Source: Corinectria fuckeliana
Lineage: Eukaryota; Ascomycota; Sordariomycetes; Hypocreales; Nectriaceae
Length of the DNA stretch: 64,000 nt
Reading direction: 5' to 3'
Assembly (NCBI GenBank): GCA_019137255.1
Contig: WPDH01000292.1
Coordinates: 124,001 to 188,000, forward strand
Shown here one piece after another: positions 24,736 through 36,594 of this stretch. Below the pieces are notes generated by a model. It searched no databases. It was not told where the DNA came from and worked only from the letters and a program-made list of their open reading frames with translations. The position numbers were made by a program, and so were the translations under genes. The number at the start of each line of letters is the position of its first letter. Positions within the stretch are counted from its first letter, which is position 1.

Positions 24736-27700
24736 AAACGACATGAACGGGAAGTTGAACAGCCAACGATAGCCAAGACAGCATCGGACCCCTATGGAAT
24801 TTCCTACATATGAAACAGGGATATGGCAGGATTCGAAGGGACAAGAAGGAACGACTTTTACGCTGACGGAGAGGCCCCACGCTCAAAAGGCTTACACAGG
24901 GGTTTACCTTGAGGGCTGGTGGGGGGGATCCACGATGAACACTTATGCACGTGGGAAACTGCTTCAACTGCTTCAGTATTGGCGTTGGGACGGGACAGAA
25001 CAGGATCATTTAGGTTCCGGGATTGGTCAATTAGGGAGCATCGCGCGGCGTTATGAGAGACAGTTGTTTGAATTTACGGGGATGTATCGGGACTGGAGTC
25101 CCTGGAGAAGTGGCCCTGGACGTGGTTTGGGCGGTTGATGAATGGGGATGGACAGGGGGCAATGCAGCAAGGTTTTCCATGAACTCGGGATTCTGTGCAA
25201 CGTACACGGGTCTACGGCAGAGGATCGAGTATCTAAACCATGGCTAGGCAGCAAAGGGGCGCGAGGCGTGATGAAGCTCTGGTTAGACCTGAACTGGCCA
25301 ATATCAATACTCATATGACACACGCGCACACAAGCTCGGCATTGAACTACTGGGGACAGTGACAGAAGTACTGCAGTAGACAGTACTGAAAATCGAAGCG
25401 AAGAGTGATGGAGGAGCGGTACTGTCCAGTAATTGATGATGCTGTGCTATGCCATGATGTGCGGGCTGTCGGATGTGTCGAATGCCGTGGCGATTCGGGA
25501 GGCTGACGGAAAGCGTGTCTACACATTGGTGGCGAGAGGTGGCTTGACAGGAAGGTTCCGGCTATGGCGCTCCTCCATCCATCCGTACTGCTTTGACGAG
25601 TTGATACATAGATGAATTCGGGAAGTGGGAGGAGAACGGGTGGAGTAAAGGATGCGGATTGTGGAAGACAATTTTGAGCCATTGAACAAGAGAGGGCCGA
25701 AGCCGCCCGTAGCAATTGCGGAATGTTGGAAGCAGACTGGAACTATAACCGAGGGGCTGGGACACGATGCTGATATAGAGGAAGCAGTGACGACTGGCAC
25801 ACGTCGGAGTCAATTGTTGATATATGTATCTCAGCAGCATTTGTACTTTGCGGGCAGTCATGCACAAGACTCGATAGACGGATCAGTAAACGACAACTCA
25901 GCCGGAGAATGTCTCAGCCACAGGCACTGAAGGCGCGGACTAGGCAGACGATCCTTGCCGTCAGCGCCCTCGGTAAGCAAGCAAGGGGAAAGCGAAAAGA
26001 AAAACACTCTCGCAGTAGCCCAGCAGTAGTCATAGGTAGGGAGAGATGCGATGCAGCTGTTCAAGCTCGCTGACGGCGGAGTACTGAGTATGCAAGGAGC
26101 AGTAAGACAAAAAGAACGCTGGGGTATCTAAGACATGACAGCGAACATGGGACAGAAGGGGAAAGAAACGATGACGGAGTTGTAGACCTGAGGACAGCTA
26201 CAAATATCTATCTATGGGTGCGGTTCCTGTGTTTATCGTCCAATGTCCAGTTGGTGAGCTGTCGACCTGTGTCCAAGTACGGGAGTAGGCTAGCCCAGAG
26301 CGTCGAGGATGTCCAGAAGAAGATGCTTCCCAATGCCCCATTTATTATCCAATCCCATCAAGTTCTCTCGCCATCGAGTCCCCATCGTCGAATCGATCGT
26401 AGCAGGGGTGTTCTCTAGCGTGACTCTCTAATTGCCTAGTGGACGTCTAACTTGTTTTCTAGCCTCTCACCTCTCAGCCTCTCTACGGACTAGCCCGCAA
26501 TCTCGAGGTCTTATAGACAGCCCTCGGCCGCGCCCGTGATTTGACGCGGGGTGGACTTGATGAGATGGATGGATAAAGTCGTGCATCACAGAAACGCCGA
26601 GGCCCGAGTGCCAAGTCGCTTTGGCTTTCCGGCTTCCGAATCCCCGCCATTCAAGCGATGTCTAGTTCCTCCCTATGCATGTATATATATATACCCTCGC
26701 ACGAAGACGCAGCTTCTCCCACAGCACGGGTGGCCCACTGCAGCTTTCTCGGGGAATATAACACGGGCAAACAGGACCCAAAGGGACCATCGTCAAAGCT
26801 GCCGGTCTAGGCCGGGTCTGGGCCTGGGGTCAACTTCATCCCGGCTACAGCCACAGAGGGGTGTTGGGGATACGTCGTCACGGCCGGCTGCCACCTCATT
26901 CCAATCGCTCCCGCGCCCGGCTTAGGCCCCTGCCTTCTTCGGGGTAGGGCAGTATTTCAGAGGGCCAACAGGGCTTGGGGAATAGTCAGGGAGACTTGTG
27001 TGAGGCAGAGAGAGAGAGAGAGAGGAAGAGTGACGAGCCTGGACTTGGCTGAATCCGGTCTAAGCCAAACCCTGAATGGGAAAGCAATACGCACGCTCAC
27101 TCGCTCGCTCACTCACTCAACCCTCCGTCTACCTACTACTCACTTACTTACTTAAAATACTCAAGTATCTCTCAAACAAACCTGTCATGTACGTACACCA
27201 TCGTCCTAGTCCAACCTTAGCCCAATCGTGATCCAACCTAGGTTCCCCCCTCCCCCCATCCGGATCAGATCCTCTCCCGTCCCTCCTCTTGTCTAAGTAG
27301 CCCCTCCGAGATCCCACAAGATCCCACAGCCCAAAGCTTCTCCTCTTCCCCTTCCCCGTCCGCTTCCTCCTCCTGGAGATCCCATCTCATTCCCCTCTAG
27401 GATCCTCCACCGGAAACTCCCATTATGCCTGTCCCCCTTTGGAGATGGCTCTTCCGCCTTGCCGCACACGGACAATACTTCCAGCACTCAGACTCGGACA
27501 CTTTCGGCTTGAGACACCGGCCACACACACACACTTGGCTTCTTGTTCTTCTCTGTTACTGACACCCCCTTCCCTCTCCTCATGGATTGGTCCCCCAAGA
27601 CTTCTGCCTCGATCGCTTCCTGTGCCGCAAGTCTCCAGCTACTGACTCAAACCACCCGGTGAACTCCTCCACCCTCCACTCCGTTCGTATCTCTACGTAG

Positions 27701-27924
27701 TCTACGAACCCCCATCAGATTACCCATTGTTCTGGCTTTCGGCCTTGGGCTTTGGGTTTTTGGCAATCCGTTATTCACAACCACCCCCTCTTCCTGCTGG
27801 CTCGCCTGTTCCCACTGGTTACGGGTTCTGCTGCCATTTCTCGACAGTCAAGGTCGTCTTTTCTGGATAGTGTCGAGGCCTCCGTCCGACGCTCGATATC
27901 CAAAAACCCATCCGGCCGCCGACA
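24736..27924. other. 3.2 kb intergenic region
   Basis: No supported gene. The region contains the 3' flank of the RING gene. A GA dinucleotide repeat lies at about 27006-27024. CTCA/CTCG repeats occur around 27090-27120 and a short AT repeat near 26686. From 27100 onward it is C/T-rich, as expected for the leader of the next gene. Confidence 0.5.
27006..27024. repeat. GA dinucleotide repeat
   Basis: About ten GA units in non-coding DNA upstream of the membrane protein gene. Confidence 0.8.
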
Positions 27925-29779
27925 ATGGCTCCGGCTCCCTCCCCGTGGTCCCCTATAGACGACCGCGCGCAGAAAGGCGGCGCACCCGTCCCCATTGCCG
28001 GCGATGCCATGGGTCTACTCGTAGCCCTCGCCTCCGTCTCCGTCTTGTCCATTTGCATACGTAAGTAGCCCACGCATGGACATGGCAATTCATCCAACGA
28101 CTAACTCACAGGGCCATGCGACAGACCAGAGAATTACAGCCATCAACGTATGGAACAATCTGCCACTCGTCGTCTGGCGTAAGTCACCCCTCTCTTTCTT
28201 CAACCATCACCATGGGCGAGACTGAAACATAAACCAACCCGCAGTCGTATTTGCTATTTATTTCGACTCGGCCCTTTTCGTCTTCGTGACCGCCTTCATA
28301 CAACAGATATTCGGCGTCAACTCGAGCTTTGCCGTCTGCCACGGCGCCATTCTGCTCTGCCTGGTCTGCTATCTCACCACCAAGGTCCGTCACTCGCTCC
28401 CGTCCGAGAATATCTGGGGGCATTGTACTAGCCAATACTGGCAGATTGTAAGCCGCCACGTACGACACTGTGAGATGTCTACCATCCTTACTAACTCTTC
28501 CCTCAGTTCATATATCTTTTCCTTGTCGAGAAGGCTGTACGTGGAAAGCCCAGATAACAGAAGCCGGTCCACGTAATCCTAACCGTTATCTTAGCACATC
28601 ATTCGTAGCACGCACAAAAAGCGTCTCCAGTCGAAGCTGTACTGCTTCAACTCATTTGGTATGCTTGGTGTCTACAGCATCGTTGCCGTCCTCAATTTCA
28701 TCTTGTAAGTCATCCACGCCAGAGTCAGCCTAGCAAGCCTCGGCTGATGAATATCCCCCCTCCCACAGCCGCATCGCCAAGATCGACGACAACGGAGTTT
28801 GCATCATCGGCATGGAAAGCATCTCCATGATTCCCCTCATCAGCTTTGACGCCGTCGTCAACATCTACCTCACCATCCTCTTCCTCATTCCCCTCAAGAG
28901 TCCGTCTCCTGTCAAGCCCCAGAGGAATCGTAACCTAACCCCAAGCAGATCTGTACTCGTTCAAGAGCATGCCCAAGACCCCCGCCAACGACCGTCTCAA
29001 GAACGTCGCCTTCCGTACCTTTGTGGGTTCCTGTTGCACCCTAATCAGCAGCATTGTGTACGAACTACTCCCGGTCTCCCCGATCTTCTCAAAACTAGAC
29101 ATGAAGTACTGACTGAGCAGTAGCAATCTGACCGTTCTCATGGCGCTCAACGGAGAACCTGGCTGGGTCTGTCTCATGTGCTGCAACTCTGACAGTTTGT
29201 TCACCCTGTTCCCCTCGACTTCTTCAGCCTCTGACTTCCTCCTTAGTTCTCTTCTCCGCCCTCGTCATCCAGTGGGTAACATCCAAGGACAACGCCGGCT
29301 CGGGAAGCGGAACCAACACCACCAACTACATGGACAACGGCAGCCGCGCAACTCGCGATCCTCACGCCTCAATACACCAGATGACGAGCATGTCGCACCA
29401 GCAACAGCACCAGCACCAGCACCAGCAACAGCCTCCGCCCTCTCCGCACGGCACCGACGCCGAGATCTCCCTCGTAGCCACCGCCACCGCAGTATCGTCT
29501 GACGATGGACGAGATATGGACGTGACCAAGGTCTGTAGTAAGGGCCGAGGCGGCGGTGTCGTCGTTACCACCACGATACACCGCCAGAGCCGACCTGCTA
29601 GCGGCTTCGGCCTCGACATGCAGCGCAGCAGCCTTGACGACGATGACGACGATGACGACTACGGATACCCGCCTCGGCCCCCGAGCTACGGCGTGAACAA
29701 CCACCACGACGCGCCTGAACCGCCCCGTACCCGCATCACCGCTGGCAAGCTCGCGTCAGAACCAGAACCCAGGAACTAA
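27925..29779 (+). CDS. Seven-helix membrane protein of unknown function, nine exons
   Basis: My model has nine exons: 27925-28060, 28125-28178, 28245-28384, 28507-28536, 28595-28704, 28769-28899, 28949-29057, 29124-29194 and 29247-29779. All are phase-consistent, giving 437 residues. About seven hydrophobic helices are visible, with landmarks LPLVVWLVFAIYF, CHGAILLCLVCYL, FIYLFLVEKA, GMLGVYSIVAVLNFI, VVNIYLTILFLIPL, CTLISSIVNLTVLMAL and FSALVIQWV. A conserved-looking basic loop HIIRSTHKKRLQSKLYCFNSFG follows the third helix region. The C-terminal tail (about 170 residues) is disordered, with His/Gln and Asp runs. The layout resembles a fungal 7TM receptor-like protein, but I cannot assign a family. 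Two introns use the donor GTCCGT. Splicing of the third intron and the acceptor at 29123 are ambiguous (see findings). Confidence 0.75.
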
Positions 29780-30982
29780 GGGGTCGACCTAATCTGGAGT
29801 CCTCGGAGTGGCGTTTGATTTTGGGGAGGTTTCCAGAGCTTCCCGTTGGGTATAGAAGACGGAAACGGGTTGCCGACGTCAAACGACGTCTCTTTCTTAC
29901 ACTCTTTGGAGTTCCCCTCACAAAGAGGCAAAACAAGAAGGCTATCTGCGTTCGCAGTAATGTGTTGGCAATGATCTAAACTATAGAAGTGGAAGGGAAA
30001 GTGAGGCGTTCACACCAAGGTCCCTATCTATATGCAGGCTCGGCTTGGAAAGAGTTCGATATTTATGGAAGTGAATTGGTAGATTTGATGTCTAGGATAC
30101 CCAGTATAAATAGATCAGAGACGCTTTAAAACACCCACGATGGCTGAGACTTCTCCCAGTAGTTACGTGACGGGGCAGGACTCAGAACCCCTGAAGTGCA
30201 AGCGAGACATTGACATCAAGGGTCTTACATTGAGCACCTCGTGCGCCGCGAAAGGGGTTGGAAGAAAAGCGTGCCATGTGTATGCGACGTACTATGTACG
30301 CCATAGAGCGCCATCAAGGGTACGAGTACAGGGGAATGTTTCCACTACCTAAGTACCTAGCAATATAAAATCTATACGAGGAATCAACGTGCGTACGAGG
30401 TAAATCACGGGCCACGGGTTCTTTGTTCCAAAGGTCAAGTGACAGGTCGTCTCATCTTAAGTAGACCGAGACACACTTCGGACAAGACGGCTCGACACGG
30501 TCCCCTATAATGTCTTCGGTAACATGTGCACAAAGGGAATTGTCGACGTCACATTGCAAATATTGTCACAGACAAGGAATTGAGGAAAAGGTGTACAGCC
30601 GAGAGACCGTTTCATTGTTCTCGTAGCTCGTAGATATGGCCCGAGTAAAGGCCGGTCACCTGCCTGTGGAGTCGAAGAAATCCGAGAGTCTATTTGTTTG
30701 TTTTGACCATGACGGCTTTTCAAGAGGCAACATTTTGAATGTCCCCTAGGAGTCACGCAAGCCACAGTGCAAGAGCCCGAGACCAAGGTCGCAAATGCCC
30801 ACCACGTAGATGCCAAAGATATGTACAGAGAAGAGCCAACGTGCGCCACTTTGGAATAATTGAATGCCCTTAAATCCCCCTAACTGAAAAAACGGTGATG
30901 AATGGTTTGGTATCCCCTAGCCAGTGTACAAGAAACGAACGGGACTTTTGTCCCTACAGCCTCCTCATAAAACGGTGCGCGC
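29780..30982. other. Intergenic region (convergent 3' flanks)
   Basis: It lies between two convergent genes and should hold both 3' UTRs. A 70-codon ATG frame at 30140 has an acceptable start context but no recognisable content. No RNA gene is seen. Confidence 0.5.
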
Positions 30983-32275
30983 TTAGAGAGAGGCGTAGGT
31001 CTGGCCGTAGGTGCTGAGCGAGGACTCGCTAGACATCAGAACGCCGGTGGAGACTTGGAAGTAGGCGTAAGCGTGGACGTAGTCGAGAGCCTCGAGCTTA
31101 GGAATGACCTCCTCGAGGAAGGACGAGATGGCACTGGCATCCGTGCTGAGAGGAGCAAACTCGGTCAACCAGATGGGCTTGCCGCAGAGCTTGTAGGCAC
31201 TCTCAAGCTGAGTGAAGAGGGTGTCGGAGTACTCGGGCTGAGAGTACCAGTGGATGTTGCAGAAATCGTACTGGCACTTCTCATCTTGTTGCTCGCAGGC
31301 GTCGATCCAAGATGAGAGCCAGCTAAGACCCTCGCCATCGGTGCCGCTGTTGGAGACGGAGGGCGCACCAATAAGAGCCTTGTCGGCGTACTTGTTCAGG
31401 TACTCAACGTGCTTCTGTGCAGCAATGGCGGGGGTCATAGCGGCCTGGCTGCTCATGTCAGGCTCGTTGAAGCTGAAAATGGCCTTTGGCTTGTTGGTAG
31501 CCTCGAAGCACGTGGCGATGTTGGCGTCCCATCGATCCGTGTGAATGGCCAGGTCAGACCAGAGCTGAGGAATGTAGTCAAAGGTAGATTCGAGGCCGTC
31601 CGACGAAGAATCCCAGTTGTAACCCCAGCCACAGTTGTCACACTGGGAGCCGAAGGCGTTGGCCAAAACACCACTGTTGTAGGCCAGGCCACGCTTGCCG
31701 GAGAGACTAGAAGAGCTGCTAGAGGTGGATCCAGTGGCAGCGGCCTTCTTGGAGGTAGTGGTAGTGGCAGCGGCCTTGGCCTTGGCCTTGGAAGTGGTGA
31801 CGGCCTGCTCGACAACGGCGGCCTTAGAGGTAGTCGTGGGAACAGCAGCAGCTTCTTTGGAGGTGGTCTTGGCAACCTCGACGACGGCCTCCTGGCTGGT
31901 GGTGGTGTACTTTGGCTTGATAGCGGTGGTCAAGGTGGTCTTGGGAGCAGAGTAGGGGGCCTCGGCCTCAGCAACGCTGGTAGAAGTGGGAACGACGACA
32001 ACAGCGGTCGAAGTGGTGGTGGGAACGGCATAGACGGCGCTCTTGGTCTTGGTCTTGTGCTTGTGCTTCTTGGCGGCCTTGGAGGTGGTGGTGGTAGTGG
32101 TGGCAGCAGCAGGCTGCTCCTGGCCAGGAGTGACCCAAACGGTAACCCACTCAGTGACCCAGTCGGTCTCGAGAGCACGCCTGTCAATGTGGGCGTGGTG
32201 GTTACCGTGGGCGCCGAGGGCCGCCTCAACGAGGATGGCGGTGGCAGCAAGGATAGCGGCTTTGTTAGCGACCAT
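30983..32275 (-). CDS. Secreted GH128 glucanase-like cell-wall protein (Asl1-like)
   Basis: Single exon, 430 residues. The frame is open further upstream, but the first ATG is at 32275, giving MVANKAAILAATAILVEAALGA, a signal peptide. Residues 45-190 form a Thr/Ser/Ala/Lys-rich, probably O-glycosylated stalk containing a basic KKHKHKTKTK stretch. Residues about 194-428 form the GH128 domain. It begins KRGLAYNSGVLANAF, has the acid/base Glu271 in FSFNEPD and the nucleophile Glu372 in WLTEF, plus the conserved IHWYS. The family cleaves beta-1,3-glucan or associates with the fungal wall (family knowledge). The N-terminal DWVTEWVTVWVTP strip is common in fungal wall proteins. No GPI signal is seen at the C-terminus, so it is probably secreted or held through the stalk. 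Confidence 0.9.
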   Translation of the reverse strand: MVANKAAILAATAILVEAALGAHGNHHAHIDRRALETDWVTEWVTVWVTPGQEQPAAATTTTTTSKAAKKHKHKTKTKSAVYAVPTTTSTAVVVVPTSTSVAEAEAPYSAPKTTLTTAIKPKYTTTSQEAVVEVAKTTSKEAAAVPTTTSKAAVVEQAVTTSKAKAKAAATTTTSKKAAATGSTSSSSSSLSGKRGLAYNSGVLANAFGSQCDNCGWGYNWDSSSDGLESTFDYIPQLWSDLAIHTDRWDANIATCFEATNKPKAIFSFNEPDMSSQAAMTPAIAAQKHVEYLNKYADKALIGAPSVSNSGTDGEGLSWLSSWIDACEQQDEKCQYDFCNIHWYSQPEYSDTLFTQLESAYKLCGKPIWLTEFAPLSTDASAISSFLEEVIPKLEALDYVHAYAYFQVSTGVLMSSESSLSTYGQTYASL

Positions 32276-32336
32276 GATGGCGGTTGATTTGGATGATGTT
32301 TTGGTTGTTGTGAACTGCAAAAGCAGAAACGGCAGT

Positions 32337-32344
32337 TGATATAT
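32337..32344 (-). promoter_or_regulatory. TATA-box-like element upstream of the GH128 gene
   Basis: TATATAT on the minus strand lies about 62 bp upstream of the GH128 start codon, a usual distance for a fungal TATA element. Wall-protein genes are often strongly expressed from TATA promoters. This is motif-based only. Confidence 0.4.
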
Positions 32345-35300
32345 ACGTGTAAGGTCAGGCGACGCTTAACGAATGAGGCGGGTCGGTCTATATCGAAGGT
32401 GACAGAGAGACGCCGTGGTCAACAGTTTGCAGCTTGTGAGTGAATGGAAGTGCAATCGCAGGTGTTGATTGGCTTGGGTTGAGTCACGAAGTGAAGCAAC
32501 ACGAACAAGTCGAGAAGACAAGGGCGAGAAGCGGTTGGATCGAGAGGTACGAAGTCGGCACGGCCGAAGGAGAGTAGAGCAGTCTTTCAAAGACGCAAGG
32601 GTGAGAAGGAGTGCGGATCAGCGTAGCTGCGCGGTAAAAGAAGGGCAAACGAAGAGAAGGATCTCGACGTAGAAAATAGAAAACGAAGCTGCGGAAACGG
32701 GATGATGAAGGAGGGAAAGGGGAAGGGAAACATGAAACGGGAGGGATTTGCCGGGTTTTTGAGCGAGGGTCCCCGCCGCACCTAGGATAAGGGTGCGAAA
32801 AGCAGCGAGGGATGAGGGTTGGATGCGGTGGCTGCGGTGCGGTGGCCGACGCGGGGTACCTTTTACGGGAAGCAACACGAGGTACTGATCGTCCTTGACT
32901 GGGGCCTGGATGTACCGCGGGGGATACTTGTCGGGATCGTCTGGGTCAGGTACCTGCCGTACAAAGACCGGCCTCCCTGGGCCTGTTGTTCTCCAGGGAC
33001 GTGGTGGGCACGAGGTTCCGTTCCCGGGCAGCCCAGGGGAGTCGCCCAGGTGCGCAGGTACCCACTTCTCACTAGCGCAGGCCCACTACAGGGGACAGGC
33101 TTCCGGGGGGCGCCTCCAGGGCGGGTCAGGCCCGTGCAACGGGCGGCCCACGAGCCTGTGCCTGTCTTGGAGGCGTTACGGGCCTTCATTGGTTGAGCCC
33201 GGTGATTTCTCAACGCCAAGCACTTTCAGCTGTGTAGACCTACGTACTATCTATGTAGTACTTCCATAATCGCTGGGCAAGCAGTGACCGGCCGAGACGG
33301 GCTTCATCTCTTGCCATGCTGTGCACACGCAAGTCTACGTCCAAGGATTCTCCATTCCATCTCCGTCCAGGAGGTGTCCATATCCGTGGTCCATCCAGAT
33401 CAGATGCCAGCCCGCACCTGAACAGGCTGGCGCTAAGTTGACGCCAACCTAACGCTTAATAATACTAGGTACCTAGTATGCCAGGGGGTTTAACTTTCTG
33501 GGTGCGGCCGGCGGGTACCTTGGGTGGCGGAGCGCCCCAAACCCGAAGGGAACCTGAAAGGAGTCACGTCACAAAGGCGCCTCAAAGACACCTTCTCTAA
33601 TAAGCAGGCACCTTGGCAGCCTCCTAGCACAATGGCTGCAGCTTCTGATTGGCTATTCCGTACTAAATCAGGGCTCGGCCGCCTTTGGCAAGGGTCAACG
33701 TGGCAGGGCACCAAAGACAGCAATACGGTGAAATCGCCCTTTGTTAGCCCTTTGGTGCCTTTCTCTTAGTACGCAGTACATAGGTATCTAGTACCTGCTA
33801 GTAGTAGATGCCGATGCATCCATGCCCTCCGCGGGACCTCGTCCACTCACGTCGCCCGCTAGAGCAACTGAAACGACCATGACAGCGCCATTTTTGTTTT
33901 CTCTCGGCCCTTGCAGGGAGGTTCGCTGTCTTGCGCTGCAGGTCCCGCTGCAGGAACAGGACAATGACAGCGAATGAAGGCCGCCCTGTAGCGGTCTTTC
34001 CGTCTCTTCTCTTTTCTCCTGCAGGCGTCGAATGAATGGGACCTGTTGGCAGATTCGATCCATCCCGCCTTCTTCCCGTCCTTAGCACAGCTGTACAATA
34101 CATACGCAGAATGGTAGCGGCTTCAGTAGAAATACGCGTTTGTGCCTGACTCGTCCAGTCCCACACTCGACCCGATTGCAATGCACACCACCTGACCAAC
34201 AGGAACCTGTCCAGCCACGCCCAGGAACGGGACGCTTCCGGCACTTGATCACCTCGGGTTCAAAAGCCCTACCCGGAGCTCTCGGCGATTTTTGCGTCGT
34301 CTGCGTTCCTTTGCGGGTCACAAGGCCAATCCGCTCAAAGATGCTTAAAAGCTGAGCGGAAGCTTGGGTCTTGGTAATGCTTGGCAGGTTGTCACTCGGG
34401 AAGTCCTACTTCGGACTACACATTACACTCTTCAGTACTGCAATTACCGTACTACGTACTCATCATTAATCATCAGTCCAGCCTATCCCAGCCGGTCCCC
34501 GGTCAGCACCTGCACACTCCGGGTCGTGGCGCCATCACGGAGGGCTCCCAGCTGCCCGCCCGTGGCCTGACAAAGCACAACAACAAGCAACTTGCAAGCC
34601 TTGGCCTAATAGTAACTCATGGTTTTCCCATCCAAGACTTCTTCCCAGCCCCCCCCCCCCGGATGCAGCTTGCACTCAAGGCCACGTCGCCACCTAACCC
34701 TCTTCCTGCTTAGTCCGCCACTCGTTGAAACAATAACCGAAATTACTCCCGCCGCCACAGGGCCGCCGCGATCCACGCATCCAACTAACTGGCATTGCTA
34801 GCCAACTAGCTTCGGTCTCGTTGGCTCTCGTCGACGTTTTGAGCAAAATTCCAAAAAGCTTGGCTGCGATCGTTGACAAGGACTGCGACCAGGGCATCGT
34901 GGCCTACCGCTAGAGGACCCGGAGCCTCACAGCGATGCAGATGCTTTCATGCTTGTGCGGGCGGAATGCCTGACTACCGCGCTGATCTCCCCAGCTTGCC
35001 AGTCCACTTACTACTACTATGTACATAGGCCTACCTAGTATGTACACGTACGTACGCAACCATAGGCGAGATGCAGCTTTCGCTTTCATCACAATTGGAC
35101 CAGCGCACCATCGTCAACGTGCCACATGGCGCATTTCTTCCTTCCTCAAGCTCAAGCTCAAGCTCGCCGCACGATGTCACCTCTGTTCCATCCAATGTTG
35201 GATTTCGGCTTGTTTCGTCTTGACAACGTCAGCTCAGGACCCCCGGCCCAATGCGAGTCCTGACCACCTCGCTCCGTTCATCCTATTCCTCGGCCTCACG

Positions 35301-36464
35301 TCCGTAACCTGCAATCTCGGGGGAGATTGTCATCTTGTCGTATCCTAGCAACTTGCGGGGTCCATCGTCCAGTTGCTTTTCGGGATGATGAATCAGTAAT
35401 TATACTACGTAGTAATTACAGAGTAGCTGACTCCATCGCCGGCCCGGGTTGAAGCCTGCAAGGCAGTCCCCGATATCATTCTCGGCACTGTCGGCTTCGC
35501 GGTAAATCCTAGAGAGATGGGAGCGAGTTTACGAGTACCCTGGGCTCAACGGTGCCTCGACCTCACATGACGATCACGTTGATCGCACGCTGATCCTCAA
35601 CGTTGATGTACAGTGCCAGGTGACGTGCATTTCCTCATCTTGCTGCTCATAATGATTTCCTACGGCATTTGGCACCATTGATAAGACGGACTGCGTGTTT
35701 CTTGACTCGTACAGAATCGGAGAAATCGCACGTGGTATTGTCGCTGAGCTTTTTGGCACCGGGAAGTTGTTGCGCCAAACAGGTTCTAGGCACTACTTGC
35801 GTCGCGTTGCAATGCTTTTCGTTCTTGGCTCGTTCTAGTAGCACCTCAGAGGAAGTCAATTACAGTATCGGTGAACAGGTTCGAAACGTACCAAGTAAGG
35901 ATGAAATCCTGCTATAGATGCATCGACGATAGAGACCGCAGGTGGGCAGTCCAGCAGGTACTCGTGTTCATCAGAAAAACGCCCAGCATGTCAAAATTGG
36001 ATGGCCACTATAGGGTAGCTTCCTGCCAAATAGTTTGATAAGACTACAAAGAATCCCCCAGAATTATATGCTCTTCAACATGGCTTGCTAGTCGACCCTT
36101 GTATTTTAAGCCTATAGTTATTCATTCACCGCATCCTTATCCATCCACCGTTGGCTCCGTCAATCCTACACCGAGTATCTGACTTTCGGCACTGCAGGTC
36201 GAGGATGCGAAACAAGTCCCAACCGCGTATCATGTTGCTGGAGCTCAATAAGCTGCGCTAGACGCACTCGTCAAGATGTGTGGTCTCTTAGGGTTTATAG
36301 TTCTATCTGCAAGCAGTCAGGACTGTCCTGGTCCGGAGACAGAAGCGCTGTGTCTGAAAGCAAAGCGCGCGCTTCTGGTTTCATCAATCGCATAGTGCGG
36401 ACCAATCGAGCAAGTGGGCCAATATCAGATTGACGCCATCTGAATTGGGTTGAGCGGTTACTTA
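32345..36464. other. 4.1 kb intergenic region
   Basis: The first 500 bp is probably the GH128 promoter and leader. The rest has no supported gene. Notable small structures are an 18 bp perfect palindrome at 33472-33489 (ATACTAGGTACCTAGTAT) and a short AGCTCA repeat at about 35147-35165. Open frames are scattered and uninformative. The transposon is inserted at the right end. Confidence 0.5.
33472..33489. repeat. Perfect 18 bp palindrome
   Basis: ATACTAGGTACCTAGTAT is fully self-complementary and contains the TAGGTACCTA core found in other intergenic parts of the window. Confidence 0.75.
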
Positions 36465-36506
36465 GGGTGGGGACCCGGCATCCCGCGCGCACCCGTATCC
36501 CGCGCA
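36465..36506 (+). repeat. Left terminal inverted repeat of the Fot1-like element
   Basis: The first 36 bases match the right end exactly. One C/T mismatch and five more matching bases follow. Confidence 0.9.
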
Positions 36507-36594
36507 CTAAATCGCGACGCGTAAATGTAATACCCTTCACAACACTCAATCATAACATCATCAATTAGAACCCAATTTTAACCAGACTTTGACT

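Noticed and set aside
28112..28124. Earlier acceptor (CACAG at 28111) for exon 2 of the 7TM gene
   Set aside because: It leads to a stop within 14 codons; the GACAG acceptor at 28124 keeps the frame and gives HQRITAINVWNN.
30140..30352. Small ATG-started frame MAETSPSSYVTGQ...
   Set aside because: It is only 70 codons, has no motif and lies in a convergent 3' region. Not enough to call a gene.
31409..32287. 292-codon plus-strand frame antisense to the GH128 gene
   Set aside because: It mirrors the biased codon use of the GH128 stalk, is Gly/Leu/Val-rich, and has no domain of its own.
34245..34280. GGGTTCAAAAGCCC, resembling a tRNA T arm
   Set aside because: Only part of the stem pairs, and no cloverleaf can be built upstream.
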